Source of the DNA: Membranihabitans maritimus
Lineage (GTDB): Bacteria; Bacteroidota; Bacteroidia; Chitinophagales; Saprospiraceae
DNA length: 64,000 nt
Assembly: GCF_021729145.1 (NCBI RefSeq)
Contig: NZ_JAJSLW010000003.1
Span: 248,001 to 312,000 of the forward strand
Direction: 5' to 3'
Positions within the stretch are counted from its first letter, which is position 1; every line of letters begins with the position of its first letter. Position numbers and translations under genes: made by a program. Positions 37,208 through 47,131 of the stretch are shown here, in pieces. The notes under the pieces are model-generated. The model saw only the letters and a program-made list of their open reading frames with translations. It was not told the origin of the DNA and did no database searches.

Positions 37208-37228
37208 AAGAGTAGTTAATCTTTCCAT

Positions 37229-37935
37229 TGTCCTCAATATTTAAAATGGGTTAAAAAATAATGGGATTTAACCAACCGGAAATCGGGAACAAAATCATAA
37301 CAATCAATCGATAAAAAACTAATATGTAAATAAAAAAATTAATAATTAAAATAACTACAGAATAAAATATAACTACTTACAGATAAATCGAAAAATATAC
37401 TATAAAAACAAACTAAAACTATGTTCTGTGCTCTTTCATAGATCCAGGATAAATTACATATATTTTTACCATTTCCCGGTACCAGTTGTCCGTGATTTAC
37501 CTTATCTCATTGATTAAGACAGGGCTTGTAAGCCAAAGGTTGGTGGAGAAAGGATGTTTTTTAAAAAAAGTAAGGAACAACCAAATAGTTTTAACCCGCT
37601 TTATTCATGACAAATTCATAAATAATGGCGATATTCCATTAAAAACATTTGATTTTCAATAGAATATGCCAGGGTTAATCCAGGCAATTGCAAAATATCT
37701 ATCCCCCAAATTTGGGGGACGACTCGAAATTGATAAATCATCCTTTATATTATAACTGACTCATAATTAATATTTTGCAATTCGCCTGCCCTTCGGGGGG
37801 GGGGGGAATATGGTGAATTTTCCGGATTAAGTCACCAGTCACGAGCTACCAGATGATTACTGATCATTAATTACAGACTGTGTTCGCCGTTAACCGCCTT
37901 CCTTCTGACAGGCTTTAGCGGAAGAAAGCCACCAA
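37229..37935. other. Intergenic region with palindrome and poly-G tract
   Basis: About 700 bp upstream of the metzincin operon and downstream of the M28 gene. It contains a 16-bp perfect palindrome CCCCCAAATTTGGGGG (37703-37718) and a 12-G run (37795-37806). No convincing ORF. The promoter of the metzincin operon should lie near 37229-37330, which is extremely A/T-rich, but no TAnnTTTG box was recognised. Confidence 0.45.
37795..37806. repeat. Twelve-base G homopolymer
   Basis: A run of 12 G residues in AT-rich intergenic DNA, 130 bp beyond the 3' end of the M28 peptidase gene. Long G tracts slip readily during replication. Confidence 0.7.
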
Positions 37936-39513
37936 TTACTGCTCCCCATTCTTATCCACTAAAGGCCTTTCATCACGACTCAATAATTCCCAGGCAGTAC
38001 CGAAAATTAATTCCACAATTTTTGTCATTTTCGCAAACTCAATCTTTTCAATGGTATCTGTGGGTCGGTGATAATCTTCGTGAACACCCGTAAAATAAAA
38101 AATCACAGGAATATTTTTCTTCGCAAAGTTATAGTGGTCTGAACGGTAATAAAATCGATTGGGATCCGCTGGGTCATTATATTTATAATCCAACTCGAGA
38201 TTGGTAAGAGAACTGTTTACCGACTCGTTAATTTCATGAAGATCTGTGCTTAGCTTATCAGACCCAATTATATATACATAGTAGGGATTATCCTCGTGAA
38301 ATTCATCACGCCTCCCGATCATATCCACATTCAGATTGGTAATAGTCGACGATACCGGATAAAGGGGATTGTCAGAATAATACGCAGAACCAAGCAAACC
38401 CTTTTCTTCCCCATTGGCAAAAAAGATTAAAACAGATCTCTTCAAGCCTTCTTCTCCTGACTTTGAAATATCTGCCAATACGCGAGCTATTTCCAAAACC
38501 GAAGAAGTTCCGGAACCATCATCATCGGCCCCGTTAAATATATCTTTCCCGCGTATTCCCAGGTGGTCAAAATGGGCGGAAATGACCAATACTTCATGCT
38601 TGAGGTCTCTATCATTTCCTTCCAGGAATCCGACTACATTAGGAACATATTCATACTCTGTTATTTTATGAAGGTTTGCCACCACAGGCTTTTCAATAAC
38701 AACTGGGCTGGTCTTATTTTTTCTATTTTGATATTTCTCTTCTCTGTAATTCAGTATTTTATCTTCATATCCTGCCATAATCGACGATGCCATTCCCGGT
38801 GAAATATATACGACATTTGTGCGGCTGGATTCAGGAATATTAGTAGTTAATGATGGACTTAACAAAAAGGGACGCAAACGAGCCAACCGGCTAGAAAAGT
38901 GTTCGGAAATCACTAATATCAGTCTCACACCTGCTTCAGTGGCCGCATTGAGTTTGGTATTTGACAACCCATTTTGCCCACCACCAGACAATTTCAATTC
39001 CGGAGGACTTCCTTCATGAATAATCACTGCTTTGTTTGCTAGATCCGCTTCCGAAAAATCATCCGTATTATCATTCTGTATACCAAACCCCAGATACACT
39101 AACTCTCCCGCATTGAATGAAGGCAAATTAGGATTGCCGGAAGGAAGTGCATAAAAATCTCTCTGGGCATGGTATTCATTCCCCTCTATCTTGATATCCA
39201 CCTTTTTCCAGCTCTGTTTATACAGTGGGAAAAATTGTGAATAATCCCTTGTATTAATAGGGGTTTCATATCCGAATTGCTTCAATTTTTTAGCAAGAAA
39301 TGCTGCAGCCTTGAAATTTCCTTCCATACCCGTTTCCCGTCCCTCGAATTCATCCGAAGCCAACACTTCAAGGTAACTTCTTATACTATCTTCCGAAATT
39401 CGATCCGCCAAATAACTCATCTTCATGGGATCCGATTCCAACATTTGGGCATGTCCTCTGTAAATAAAAATTACCGTCAAAATCAGTGAAAAAGCCACAT
39501 ATATTTTCCTCAT
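37936..39513 (-). CDS. M28-family zinc metallopeptidase
   Basis: A 525-residue exported protein with a signal peptide of 23 residues (…YRGHAQ). A PA domain insertion (~130-280) precedes the M28 core: His314-x-Asp316 (SAHFDHLG), Asp330/331 (NGADDDGSG), Glu369-Glu370 (NGEEKGLLG), Asp397 (VDMIGRRD) and His460 (RSDHYNF), which together are the two-zinc set and catalytic Glu. It is an aminopeptidase of the M28/PA type acting in periplasm or outside. Confidence 0.9.
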   Translation of the reverse strand: MRKIYVAFSLILTVIFIYRGHAQMLESDPMKMSYLADRISEDSIRSYLEVLASDEFEGRETGMEGNFKAAAFLAKKLKQFGYETPINTRDYSQFFPLYKQSWKKVDIKIEGNEYHAQRDFYALPSGNPNLPSFNAGELVYLGFGIQNDNTDDFSEADLANKAVIIHEGSPPELKLSGGGQNGLSNTKLNAATEAGVRLILVISEHFSSRLARLRPFLLSPSLTTNIPESSRTNVVYISPGMASSIMAGYEDKILNYREEKYQNRKNKTSPVVIEKPVVANLHKITEYEYVPNVVGFLEGNDRDLKHEVLVISAHFDHLGIRGKDIFNGADDDGSGTSSVLEIARVLADISKSGEEGLKRSVLIFFANGEEKGLLGSAYYSDNPLYPVSSTITNLNVDMIGRRDEFHEDNPYYVYIIGSDKLSTDLHEINESVNSSLTNLELDYKYNDPADPNRFYYRSDHYNFAKKNIPVIFYFTGVHEDYHRPTDTIEKIEFAKMTKIVELIFGTAWELLSRDERPLVDKNGEQ

Positions 39514-39687
39514 CTAAAACAATTTTACAACTAAAGTTAATATATAAAGATGAATTTGACGAATAATTATAGGTCCCACCTTATATACACCCAAGACTTT
39601 ACCGGTTGGATCTGCAAGTTCTGTAGAAAAAATCGACATACTACTTGGTGCGAATAAGCTCATAAGTGCTTATACCTTCAATTCATC

Positions 39688-40557
39688 CTATCGCTTTGTA
39701 GCTTTAAACATGTAATAGCCCCACAGCTTTTTTTTCATTGCCGGCTGGAGTCCGGATGCCAATAGTGTATTTCCTTTTTTGTATTCATTGAAATCAGCAC
39801 CTGTAAGTTCTTTCCAAAAGTTATATAGTTTACTCAAATATGAGATCCTTTTGAGTCTTTTTACGGACGGCCACGCTAGACCTGACCAATCACGTACCTC
39901 ATTTACATCAAAATCTACATCCTCTAGGGTCTGTTTCAACTCATCAGGGTGGTATAAATGATCCACCTGACACCCCATAAATGCTCTGTCATATAAGGCT
40001 TTACTTTCTTCGATATCCAGTTCTTTTTTACTTCTTAAAGCTTCAGCGAAAACAAATGTTCCTCCTTTTCTCAAAACCCTGGAAACTTCCGAAAATACAG
40101 CATCTATATCAACAGCATGGGATAAGGTCTCAATAGCCAAAACGTGATCAAATGTTGTGTCCTCAAAAGGCAAATTGTGATAATCTCCTTTGCAAAACGA
40201 AATTCGATTTAAAGCAGTTGACTTCCGGGAATATTCTTTTGCCAGATTAAGTTGTCTCGAATTTATATTCAATCCTGTGCAATTACCTCCAGTGGTTTCA
40301 CTGATATAAATGGAAGTGCCTCCAACCCCGCAACCGATATCCAAAACCTCACTACCCTTTCCAATCCCGGAAGCATTAGCCAATTGATCATTGAGATTCT
40401 TCATTGCAGTCCCGAGATTGTTTGTTCCTTTTTCCCAAAGCCCCAGATTTAGTTGATGAGCATCATCTAAATTCCAGACATCCCGATATCCATCTTCGCT
40501 TTCATTGTAATAATGAATGACTTTATCAAGTGAACCAATTATATTTTGTTCTTCCAT
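39688..40557 (-). CDS. SAM-dependent methyltransferase, class I
   Basis: A 289-residue cytosolic protein. Motif I is VLDIGCGVGGTSIYIS (~75-90), followed by GLNINSRQLNLAKEY, the FEDTTFDHVLAIETLSH segment and LRKGGTFVFAEAL. This is the arrangement of small-molecule methyltransferases of the UbiE / tocopherol / glycine-sarcosine group. The methyl acceptor cannot be deduced. It stands alone on the minus strand with gaps on both sides. Confidence 0.8.
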   Translation of the reverse strand: MEEQNIIGSLDKVIHYYNESEDGYRDVWNLDDAHQLNLGLWEKGTNNLGTAMKNLNDQLANASGIGKGSEVLDIGCGVGGTSIYISETTGGNCTGLNINSRQLNLAKEYSRKSTALNRISFCKGDYHNLPFEDTTFDHVLAIETLSHAVDIDAVFSEVSRVLRKGGTFVFAEALRSKKELDIEESKALYDRAFMGCQVDHLYHPDELKQTLEDVDFDVNEVRDWSGLAWPSVKRLKRISYLSKLYNFWKELTGADFNEYKKGNTLLASGLQPAMKKKLWGYYMFKATKR

Positions 40558-40681
40558 ATTGACAAAATGAACTCAAAAAATAAGCCATTTGCTATGCTAA
40601 TGCATATACGAATCAGGCTTATGTACAAAAATCTTACGATCTTTAGATATATCTAAACGCTAAAAAGTTCACCGTCAGTAT

Positions 40682-43600
40682 TTATTGCAACTGAAACTGG
40701 GATAAATCAGCATAACTGCCCAGCGTTGAATGTAGTTTTTCAACTAACTCCGTATCCTTTGACTGGACGACTAAACTTGCCAATTGTGGAATAGAACTTT
40801 CCCAATCACTTTTTTCATTGTTAAAACCTGAAGTTAATGCTGACTGGCTCAATGAATTGTAAAAATACATTTGCTCACCATAACGCTCGATCATTTTATC
40901 CAACACCGGAACCATTTTTTCTGGAACACCCAATTCACTATAAAATCTTACAAAAACTGACGTTCTGGGATCGTATGGAAAATTAAAGTCGGGAAAAGCT
41001 TCAAAATATTGGTCTAACAATTCAACACCCAGGGTTTGATAATTTTCCTTTGCTGCAAGGTCATCAGTTCCCCTGTACTCCCGAGCTGCTTTTAAAAGAC
41101 CGAGTTGAAACATTTGTTGGAAAGCACTGATTGTACCCCGGAATCCCAATGCGACGGGCTGGTCTATTTTATCTAAACCTCCCCACTTGAATTTTTCCGT
41201 AACATTCTCATGCAATACTTCAAGATTGACCATATTCCGGCCCTCTACTGGGACCAACCGTTGTCCGAGTCCTTCTACTCGCAAATATTTTTGAAGGCCG
41301 TACAACTGTTCTTGCGGAGCTGTAATGGACCAGTAAATAGGCCGGTCCTTCCAGTTATTTGAAATAATATCCAACACAGCAAGTTGTCCTTTATTCAAAT
41401 ATTTATAATCTGTGTTGCCTGGGAAAGCCCCTACCATCCTATTCACTACTTGTCCTGAATCAGCCGGGGTAACGATATCATTTAAAACAGGATCATTCTC
41501 ATTGACTTCTATATAGAATTTATTCGTAGGAAGATAACTCTCCAGTTTTCTTCCAGATCCCGCCCCGGTCGGATGGTCCTCACCAGCGAAATCCAGCAAT
41601 TGCTGAAGCGGACGGGCTTCCCCTTCTCTGTAGGGTAGATTGTTTCTTCTGGATCCTCTGAATTCCTCTCTCGTAAATGAAAACTTAATGGGCGGAGAAT
41701 CATTGACCTTCCGTCGTAAACCATTGATATACCAATCTACGGGTATTAGACTCAAATTTACTACCCGGACATCGGTCCGGATACCTTCTACTTCCTGGGC
41801 ATACCACAATGGATATGTATCATTGTCACCATACGTAAAAATAATAGCATTTTCTTCACAGCTTTCCAGAAAATCGTGGGCGAAATCCCGGGCTCCGTGA
41901 AGGTCACTCCGATCGTGATCGTCATAATTCTGGAATCCCATAAGCAAGGGCGCAATCAGGACCAAAACTCCAGCTAAAACCGGGGCAATAGTATCGGATA
42001 ATTTTTCCCGTAAACGTTCATAAATAGCCAAAACAGCAATCCCAATCCAAATGGAAAATGCCATAAACGACCCCACTAATACATAATCTCTTTCACGCGG
42101 CTCTACAGGGGGTTGATTGGAATAAATAATAATACCAAGACCTGTTATTATAAAAAATGCGAGCAACGTAAGGAATTCACCTTTTCGTTGCTTCCAATGC
42201 CAAAATAAACCAATCAAACCAAAAATGAGGGGGAGGTAATAATAAAAATTTCTATTCTCATTATTTTTCACCCATTCCGGATCATTTGTATAATCATAAA
42301 ATCCAAATTTCAATATCTTGTCGACAAATGGGATTCCCGAAACCCAATGTCCTTTCGTCCAATCCCAGGGCAAATATCCTTGCGTACCATCGTGACGCCC
42401 GGCAAAATTCCACATAAAATATCTCATATACATCCAGCCTACCTGGTAGCGCAGCAAGAAATTGAAATTGTCGGCACCGGTAGGAGAGCCATTTTGACGC
42501 TTCATCCAATACCTTCTGTAGTATCCTTCGTCTTTTTGTTGGGTGGAAGACATCCTGGGAAAAAGAACTTTATCCCCTTCCCGGTATTCATACTCCCCTT
42601 TCAAATCTGTTAGCTCATATTTATCTCCTACTCTTCCATAGCGCTCATTAAATGTTAAATCGACAGGACTCTTGTCAAATTGTGGTCCTTTCAGGATAGC
42701 TCTTTCACCGTATTGTTCCCGATTGATATAGGGAATTAAAGCGAATACATTATCGGGATCATTCATATTAATAGGAGGCTCTGCCCCTGCACGTATTACG
42801 ACGATCATTATCGAACTATAACCAATAATGACCAAAGCCAAAGCCACTAAGATACGCTCAAGGACAAAATTTTTCTTTTTCCATGCATACCGCAATCCAA
42901 AAAAGAAACCAATAGCTAACAATAAAAGCAGAGGAATTAATCCACTATGTATAGGCAATCCCAATGAATTGACAGTAAATAATTCAAACTTAGACCAAAG
43001 TACAGGTAATCCGACGATCACTCCTTTCTGGATAATAACCAGACTGACTATTCCCGCCAGTGTCGCCAAGACAATACCCCAAAACGAAATTTTCCCCGAT
43101 TTTTTAAAATAGTAAAACAATGCCAGGGAAGGGATGACAAGGGCTGACAACAAGTGCACCCCAATGGAGGCTCCAATGGCAAAAAAAGATAGTAAGAGCC
43201 ATCGGTCCGTGCCAGGCGCATCCGGTAAGGTATACCATTTGACAACCGCCCATAAAGTCAACATGGTAAAAAATGTAGATAAGGCGTATACTTCACCTTC
43301 TACCGCAGAAAACCATACCGATGTGGCAAATGCCGAAGCAAGCCCAGCTGCAATACCTGCTAAAAATAGTGCTATATTTTGCCCACCTTCAGTTTTTTCT
43401 TCCCGTCCTACCATTGCTAGCTTACCCAATCGAATAGTAATCAATCCCGTAAACATAGCGGCAAAAGCGGTCGAAACTGCAGAAAGCAAGTTTACTGCAA
43501 AAGCAATGCCCGAAGGTTCGGACGAAAACAATTCTCCAAATAATGAGAATATTCTTCCAACGATCAGGAATAAAGGTGCGCCCGGCGGGTGAACTACTTG

Positions 43601-43741
43601 TAATTTATACGCCCCGGCTATAAATTCTCCTACATCCCATAAAGATCCTGACCTCTCAGCTGTTAATGCAAATACGATAAATGTAATCGCAAAAACAATC
43701 CATCCCGAAAGATTTCTCAAAAATGAGTAATTATTTTTCAT
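40682..43741 (-). CDS. DUF2723 (GT117-type) membrane glycosyltransferase-like protein, copy 1
   Basis: A 1,019-residue protein. The first ~360 residues hold many membrane helices with the DUF2723 signature GSLWDVGEFIAGAYKLQVVHPPGAPLF written in parts: GSLWDVGEFIAGAYK and VVHPPGAPLFL, an Asp/Glu after the first helix as in GT-C enzymes. More membrane helices follow around 500-620, then a soluble domain of ~400 residues with ITYGDNDTYPLWYAQ-like segment FTYGDNDTYPLWYAQEVEG. Human TMEM260, an O-mannosyltransferase, belongs to this family (GT117), so a protein O-glycosylation role is plausible. Tandem paralogue of the next gene. Confidence 0.85.
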   Translation of the reverse strand: MKNNYSFLRNLSGWIVFAITFIVFALTAERSGSLWDVGEFIAGAYKLQVVHPPGAPLFLIVGRIFSLFGELFSSEPSGIAFAVNLLSAVSTAFAAMFTGLITIRLGKLAMVGREEKTEGGQNIALFLAGIAAGLASAFATSVWFSAVEGEVYALSTFFTMLTLWAVVKWYTLPDAPGTDRWLLLSFFAIGASIGVHLLSALVIPSLALFYYFKKSGKISFWGIVLATLAGIVSLVIIQKGVIVGLPVLWSKFELFTVNSLGLPIHSGLIPLLLLLAIGFFFGLRYAWKKKNFVLERILVALALVIIGYSSIMIVVIRAGAEPPINMNDPDNVFALIPYINREQYGERAILKGPQFDKSPVDLTFNERYGRVGDKYELTDLKGEYEYREGDKVLFPRMSSTQQKDEGYYRRYWMKRQNGSPTGADNFNFLLRYQVGWMYMRYFMWNFAGRHDGTQGYLPWDWTKGHWVSGIPFVDKILKFGFYDYTNDPEWVKNNENRNFYYYLPLIFGLIGLFWHWKQRKGEFLTLLAFFIITGLGIIIYSNQPPVEPRERDYVLVGSFMAFSIWIGIAVLAIYERLREKLSDTIAPVLAGVLVLIAPLLMGFQNYDDHDRSDLHGARDFAHDFLESCEENAIIFTYGDNDTYPLWYAQEVEGIRTDVRVVNLSLIPVDWYINGLRRKVNDSPPIKFSFTREEFRGSRRNNLPYREGEARPLQQLLDFAGEDHPTGAGSGRKLESYLPTNKFYIEVNENDPVLNDIVTPADSGQVVNRMVGAFPGNTDYKYLNKGQLAVLDIISNNWKDRPIYWSITAPQEQLYGLQKYLRVEGLGQRLVPVEGRNMVNLEVLHENVTEKFKWGGLDKIDQPVALGFRGTISAFQQMFQLGLLKAAREYRGTDDLAAKENYQTLGVELLDQYFEAFPDFNFPYDPRTSVFVRFYSELGVPEKMVPVLDKMIERYGEQMYFYNSLSQSALTSGFNNEKSDWESSIPQLASLVVQSKDTELVEKLHSTLGSYADLSQFQLQ

Positions 43742-43764
43742 ACTTGGTATATTCGATTTGACTT

Positions 43765-43772
43765 CAAATTTA
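43765..43772 (-). promoter_or_regulatory. Possible -7 box for DUF2723 copy 1
   Basis: Minus strand TAAATTTG, matching TAnnTTTG, about 24 nt before the ATG at 43741. It suggests copy 1 can be transcribed separately from copy 2. Confidence 0.35.
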
Positions 43773-43832
43773 GCAAAAATGTAATTGGTACCTAATTTTT
43801 CAAATTATATCATTTTCTAATCCTTACCTCCT

Positions 43833-46800
43833 TTATATTTGAAACCTTGATAAATCTGCAAATCCCCCGAGTTTATTGTGCATTTTTTCAATGAGTTCGA
43901 TATTTTTCGTTTGTGCTATAAGTCGCGCCAGACTGGGTATTGACCCCTCCCACCTTTCTTTCACATGAAGAAAACCGGACTGAATGGCCGATTGATTGAG
44001 AGAATCAAGAAAGTTAAGTTGATCTTCATAACAATCTATCAGATCACTGAATACAGGGACCGCCTTTTCCGGGATATCAAACTCCAGATAAGCCTTCGCA
44101 TAAATCATGGTTCCAGGGTCATATGGAAAATTAAACCGTTGAAATGATTCAAAATATTTATCCACCAAATCAATTCCTATATCTCTGTACCTCTCTTTTT
44201 CCTGTGGGTCATTTTCTGATCCATACCGGAAAGTAGCCTGATTTACCCCAGATCGAAACATAGTCTGCAATACGTTAATGGTTCCTCTGAACCCGGAAGC
44301 TACATTTTGGTCTACTTTATCGAAGGTTCCCCAACGGAATTTTTTCATAACATTTTCGTGTAATTTTTCCAGATTGACCATATCATTACCATGGATAGGC
44401 ACCAATCTTTTACCTAAACCTTCCATCCTTAAATACTTCTGCAACCCAAACAACTTTTCTTCAGGTGCCATATTCGACCAATAAATTGGACGTTTTTTCC
44501 AGTTATTTGCAATAATATCCAACACAGTCAATTGGTCTTTCCTGAGATAATTGTTATTGCTATCGATCACTCCATCCATACTTTTTACGATATGCATTGA
44601 ATCCCTCTCTGTCACGATATTGTCCATAGCAGGATCTTCCGGATCCACATCTATATAAAACCGATTGGTGGGCAAATAACTTTCTATACGGTTTCCCCTT
44701 ATTGTTACAGGATTATCCTTTGCTGAAAATGCTAATATTTGGTTCAAAGGCCTTGGTTTCCCCTCCTGGTAAGGCACATTCACACGTTTGGATCCCCTGA
44801 GCGCTTCTTGAGTATGTGTTAATTTCACCGGTAATGAGTCATTCACCCTCCGCCTGAGGCTGTTGATATACCAGTCTGCGCCCAGCAAATTGAGATTTAC
44901 CACCCTTACATCCGTACGTATTCCTTCTACTTCCTGGGCATACCAAAGGGGGTAAGTATCATTATCAGCGTAAGTAAAAATAATGGCATTTTCTTCACAA
45001 CTCTCCAAAAAGTTATTAGCAAAATCCCTTGCTCCTGACAAATGGCTCCTGTCATGGTCATCAAAATTCTCAACACCCATGATGACCGGTACCGTCAGTA
45101 CCGTTATACCCGCCATGATAGCCGGCACCTTACCGGGGAATTTTCTCACCAAAATTTGGTGGATAGCCAGCACGGCCATTCCAATCCATATGGCAAAAGC
45201 CATAAACGAACCGACCAGTACATAATCGCGTTCGCGGGGTTCTAGTGGAGGTTGGTTCGAATATATAATAATCCCTACCCCCGTTATAATAAAAAAGGCA
45301 AAAAGAGTAAAAAAATCTCCTTTTCGCCTTTTTAAATGCCATAACAATCCGATCAAACCGAATATAAATGGTAAATAGAAGTAAAAATTCCGGCTTTCAT
45401 CCTTTTTCTCTGAGAGGGGCTCCTCTGAATAATCATAAAATCCAAACTTAAAAAGCCGATCCAGAAACGGAATTCCCGATACCCAATGTCCTGCCGTCCA
45501 ATCTGAGGGTATATATCCCTGGTCACCATCGAGACGTCCTACAAAATTCCACATAAAATATCTCATGTACATCCAGCCCACCTGGTATCGCAACAAAAAA
45601 CCCAGGTTATCAGATAAAGTAGGGGTCCCATTTTGGTGTTTCATCCAATACCTTCTGTAAATAGGAACATCTTTGGTTTGAGAAGAAGACATTCGGGGGA
45701 ACAAAACCTCATCCTGAGCTCGATACACGGGTTTTACTTTTTGGCCGGTGACCTCGTATTTACCTCCTACCAACCCATATTGCTCTTCCGATTCCCCTCG
45801 TATAGGCTGTTTATCAAATTGCGGTCCCTTAAAAATAGGCCTTTCCCCGTATTGATCACGGTTGATATAGGGGATCAAAGAAAATACGTTATCAGGATTA
45901 TTCATATTAATAGGGGGGTCCGCACCAGCCCGGATTACGACCACCATGATCGTACTATATCCTATAATGACCAAAGCCATGGCCACTAGTACCCGCTCAA
46001 GAACAAATTGCTTCTTTTTCCACGCATACCTCAAACCAAAGAAAAAACCCATCCCTAAAATCAACAATAGAGGGATCAATCCACTATGAACAGGCCACCC
46101 CAATGAATTGACGGTAAACAATTCTAATTTTGACCAGAATACGGGTAGTCCGACAATCACTCCTTTCTGAATGACCATCAGGCTAAAAATACCAGCCAAA
46201 GTCGCAAATACAATTCCTCTGAATGAAGTTTTTTCCGATTTTTTAAAATAGTAAAAAAGGGCCAAAGAAGGGATTACCAAAACGGAAAGTAAATGAACTC
46301 CGATAGAGCTACCGATCGCGAAAAAAGATAACAACAGCCATCGGTCCGCACCTGGTTTATCGGGCAGGGAGTACCATTTAACAATAGACCATAAAGTCAA
46401 CATAGTAAAGAAGGTCGACAAAGCATAAACCTCCCCTTCAACAGCTGAAAACCACACGGACGTAGCAAAAGCCGAAGTTAATCCCGCAACTATCCCCACC
46501 AGAAATAAAGCTATATTCTCCCCTGAGTCCGTTCTACCATCTCGACCTACCAATGTGAGTCTACCCAAATGAATAGCAATCCAACCGGTAAACATCGCTC
46601 CAAAAGCCGTTGATATAGCTGAAAGTAAATTGACCGCAAATGCTACTCCCGAAGGTTCCGGTAGGAACAACTCTCCGATCAGTGAGAATAGCCTGCCAAT
46701 TAACAGAAATAATGGTGCTCCCGGGGGATGGACTACCTGTAATTTATACGCTCCTGCAATAAATTCTCCTACATCCCATAATGAACCGGATCTTTCGGCA

Positions 46801-46880
46801 GTCAAAGCAAAAACCATAAAGGATATGGCAAAAACTACCCAGCCGGATAAGTTTTTTAATAAAGAGTACTTACTTTTCAT
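43833..46880 (-). CDS. DUF2723 (GT117-type) membrane glycosyltransferase-like protein, copy 2
   Basis: A 1,015-residue protein aligned along its whole length with copy 1: same N-terminal GT-C signature (SLWDVGEFIAGAYK, HPPGAPLFLLIGR), same second membrane block (SNQPPLEPRERDYVLVGSFM) and same FTYADNDTYPLWYAQEVEG motif, differing mainly in the last 150 residues. It lies 91 bp upstream of copy 1 on the same strand, a tandem duplication. The two may glycosylate different acceptor proteins; this is inference. Confidence 0.85.
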   Translation of the reverse strand: MKSKYSLLKNLSGWVVFAISFMVFALTAERSGSLWDVGEFIAGAYKLQVVHPPGAPLFLLIGRLFSLIGELFLPEPSGVAFAVNLLSAISTAFGAMFTGWIAIHLGRLTLVGRDGRTDSGENIALFLVGIVAGLTSAFATSVWFSAVEGEVYALSTFFTMLTLWSIVKWYSLPDKPGADRWLLLSFFAIGSSIGVHLLSVLVIPSLALFYYFKKSEKTSFRGIVFATLAGIFSLMVIQKGVIVGLPVFWSKLELFTVNSLGWPVHSGLIPLLLILGMGFFFGLRYAWKKKQFVLERVLVAMALVIIGYSTIMVVVIRAGADPPINMNNPDNVFSLIPYINRDQYGERPIFKGPQFDKQPIRGESEEQYGLVGGKYEVTGQKVKPVYRAQDEVLFPRMSSSQTKDVPIYRRYWMKHQNGTPTLSDNLGFLLRYQVGWMYMRYFMWNFVGRLDGDQGYIPSDWTAGHWVSGIPFLDRLFKFGFYDYSEEPLSEKKDESRNFYFYLPFIFGLIGLLWHLKRRKGDFFTLFAFFIITGVGIIIYSNQPPLEPRERDYVLVGSFMAFAIWIGMAVLAIHQILVRKFPGKVPAIMAGITVLTVPVIMGVENFDDHDRSHLSGARDFANNFLESCEENAIIFTYADNDTYPLWYAQEVEGIRTDVRVVNLNLLGADWYINSLRRRVNDSLPVKLTHTQEALRGSKRVNVPYQEGKPRPLNQILAFSAKDNPVTIRGNRIESYLPTNRFYIDVDPEDPAMDNIVTERDSMHIVKSMDGVIDSNNNYLRKDQLTVLDIIANNWKKRPIYWSNMAPEEKLFGLQKYLRMEGLGKRLVPIHGNDMVNLEKLHENVMKKFRWGTFDKVDQNVASGFRGTINVLQTMFRSGVNQATFRYGSENDPQEKERYRDIGIDLVDKYFESFQRFNFPYDPGTMIYAKAYLEFDIPEKAVPVFSDLIDCYEDQLNFLDSLNQSAIQSGFLHVKERWEGSIPSLARLIAQTKNIELIEKMHNKLGGFADLSRFQI

Positions 46881-47011
46881 AGTTTGGTAGCATTATAGAC
46901 CTCAAATATTTTATACTCTCATTAGTAAAAGAGGCTTGTAAAATATTTTCCTGTAATTAATGATGTCTAATAATATTGAACATAATTAAAGGGAAGTTTA
47001 TTGGATTAATG

Positions 47012-47019
47012 TACATTTG
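47012..47019 (+). promoter_or_regulatory. -7 box upstream of the DUF4834-like gene operon
   Basis: TACATTTG followed by T matches TAnnTTTG. The leader to the ATG at 47132 would be ~107 nt and contains a 12-bp palindrome AAGGTGTACCTT. Confidence 0.4.
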
Positions 47020-47131
47020 TTTTATAATGGGCTTACATGCAAAATTGAAATAAGGTGTACCTTGCAAGTTCAACTGAATTGAATCTGTTTGGTTTAATTC
47101 AATTTTTTCATAAGAATCGAAATTCCAAATT

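Noticed and set aside
37941-37953. TTATCCAC resembling a DnaA box
   Set aside because: Lies in the coding end of the M28 gene and lacks the final A of the consensus.
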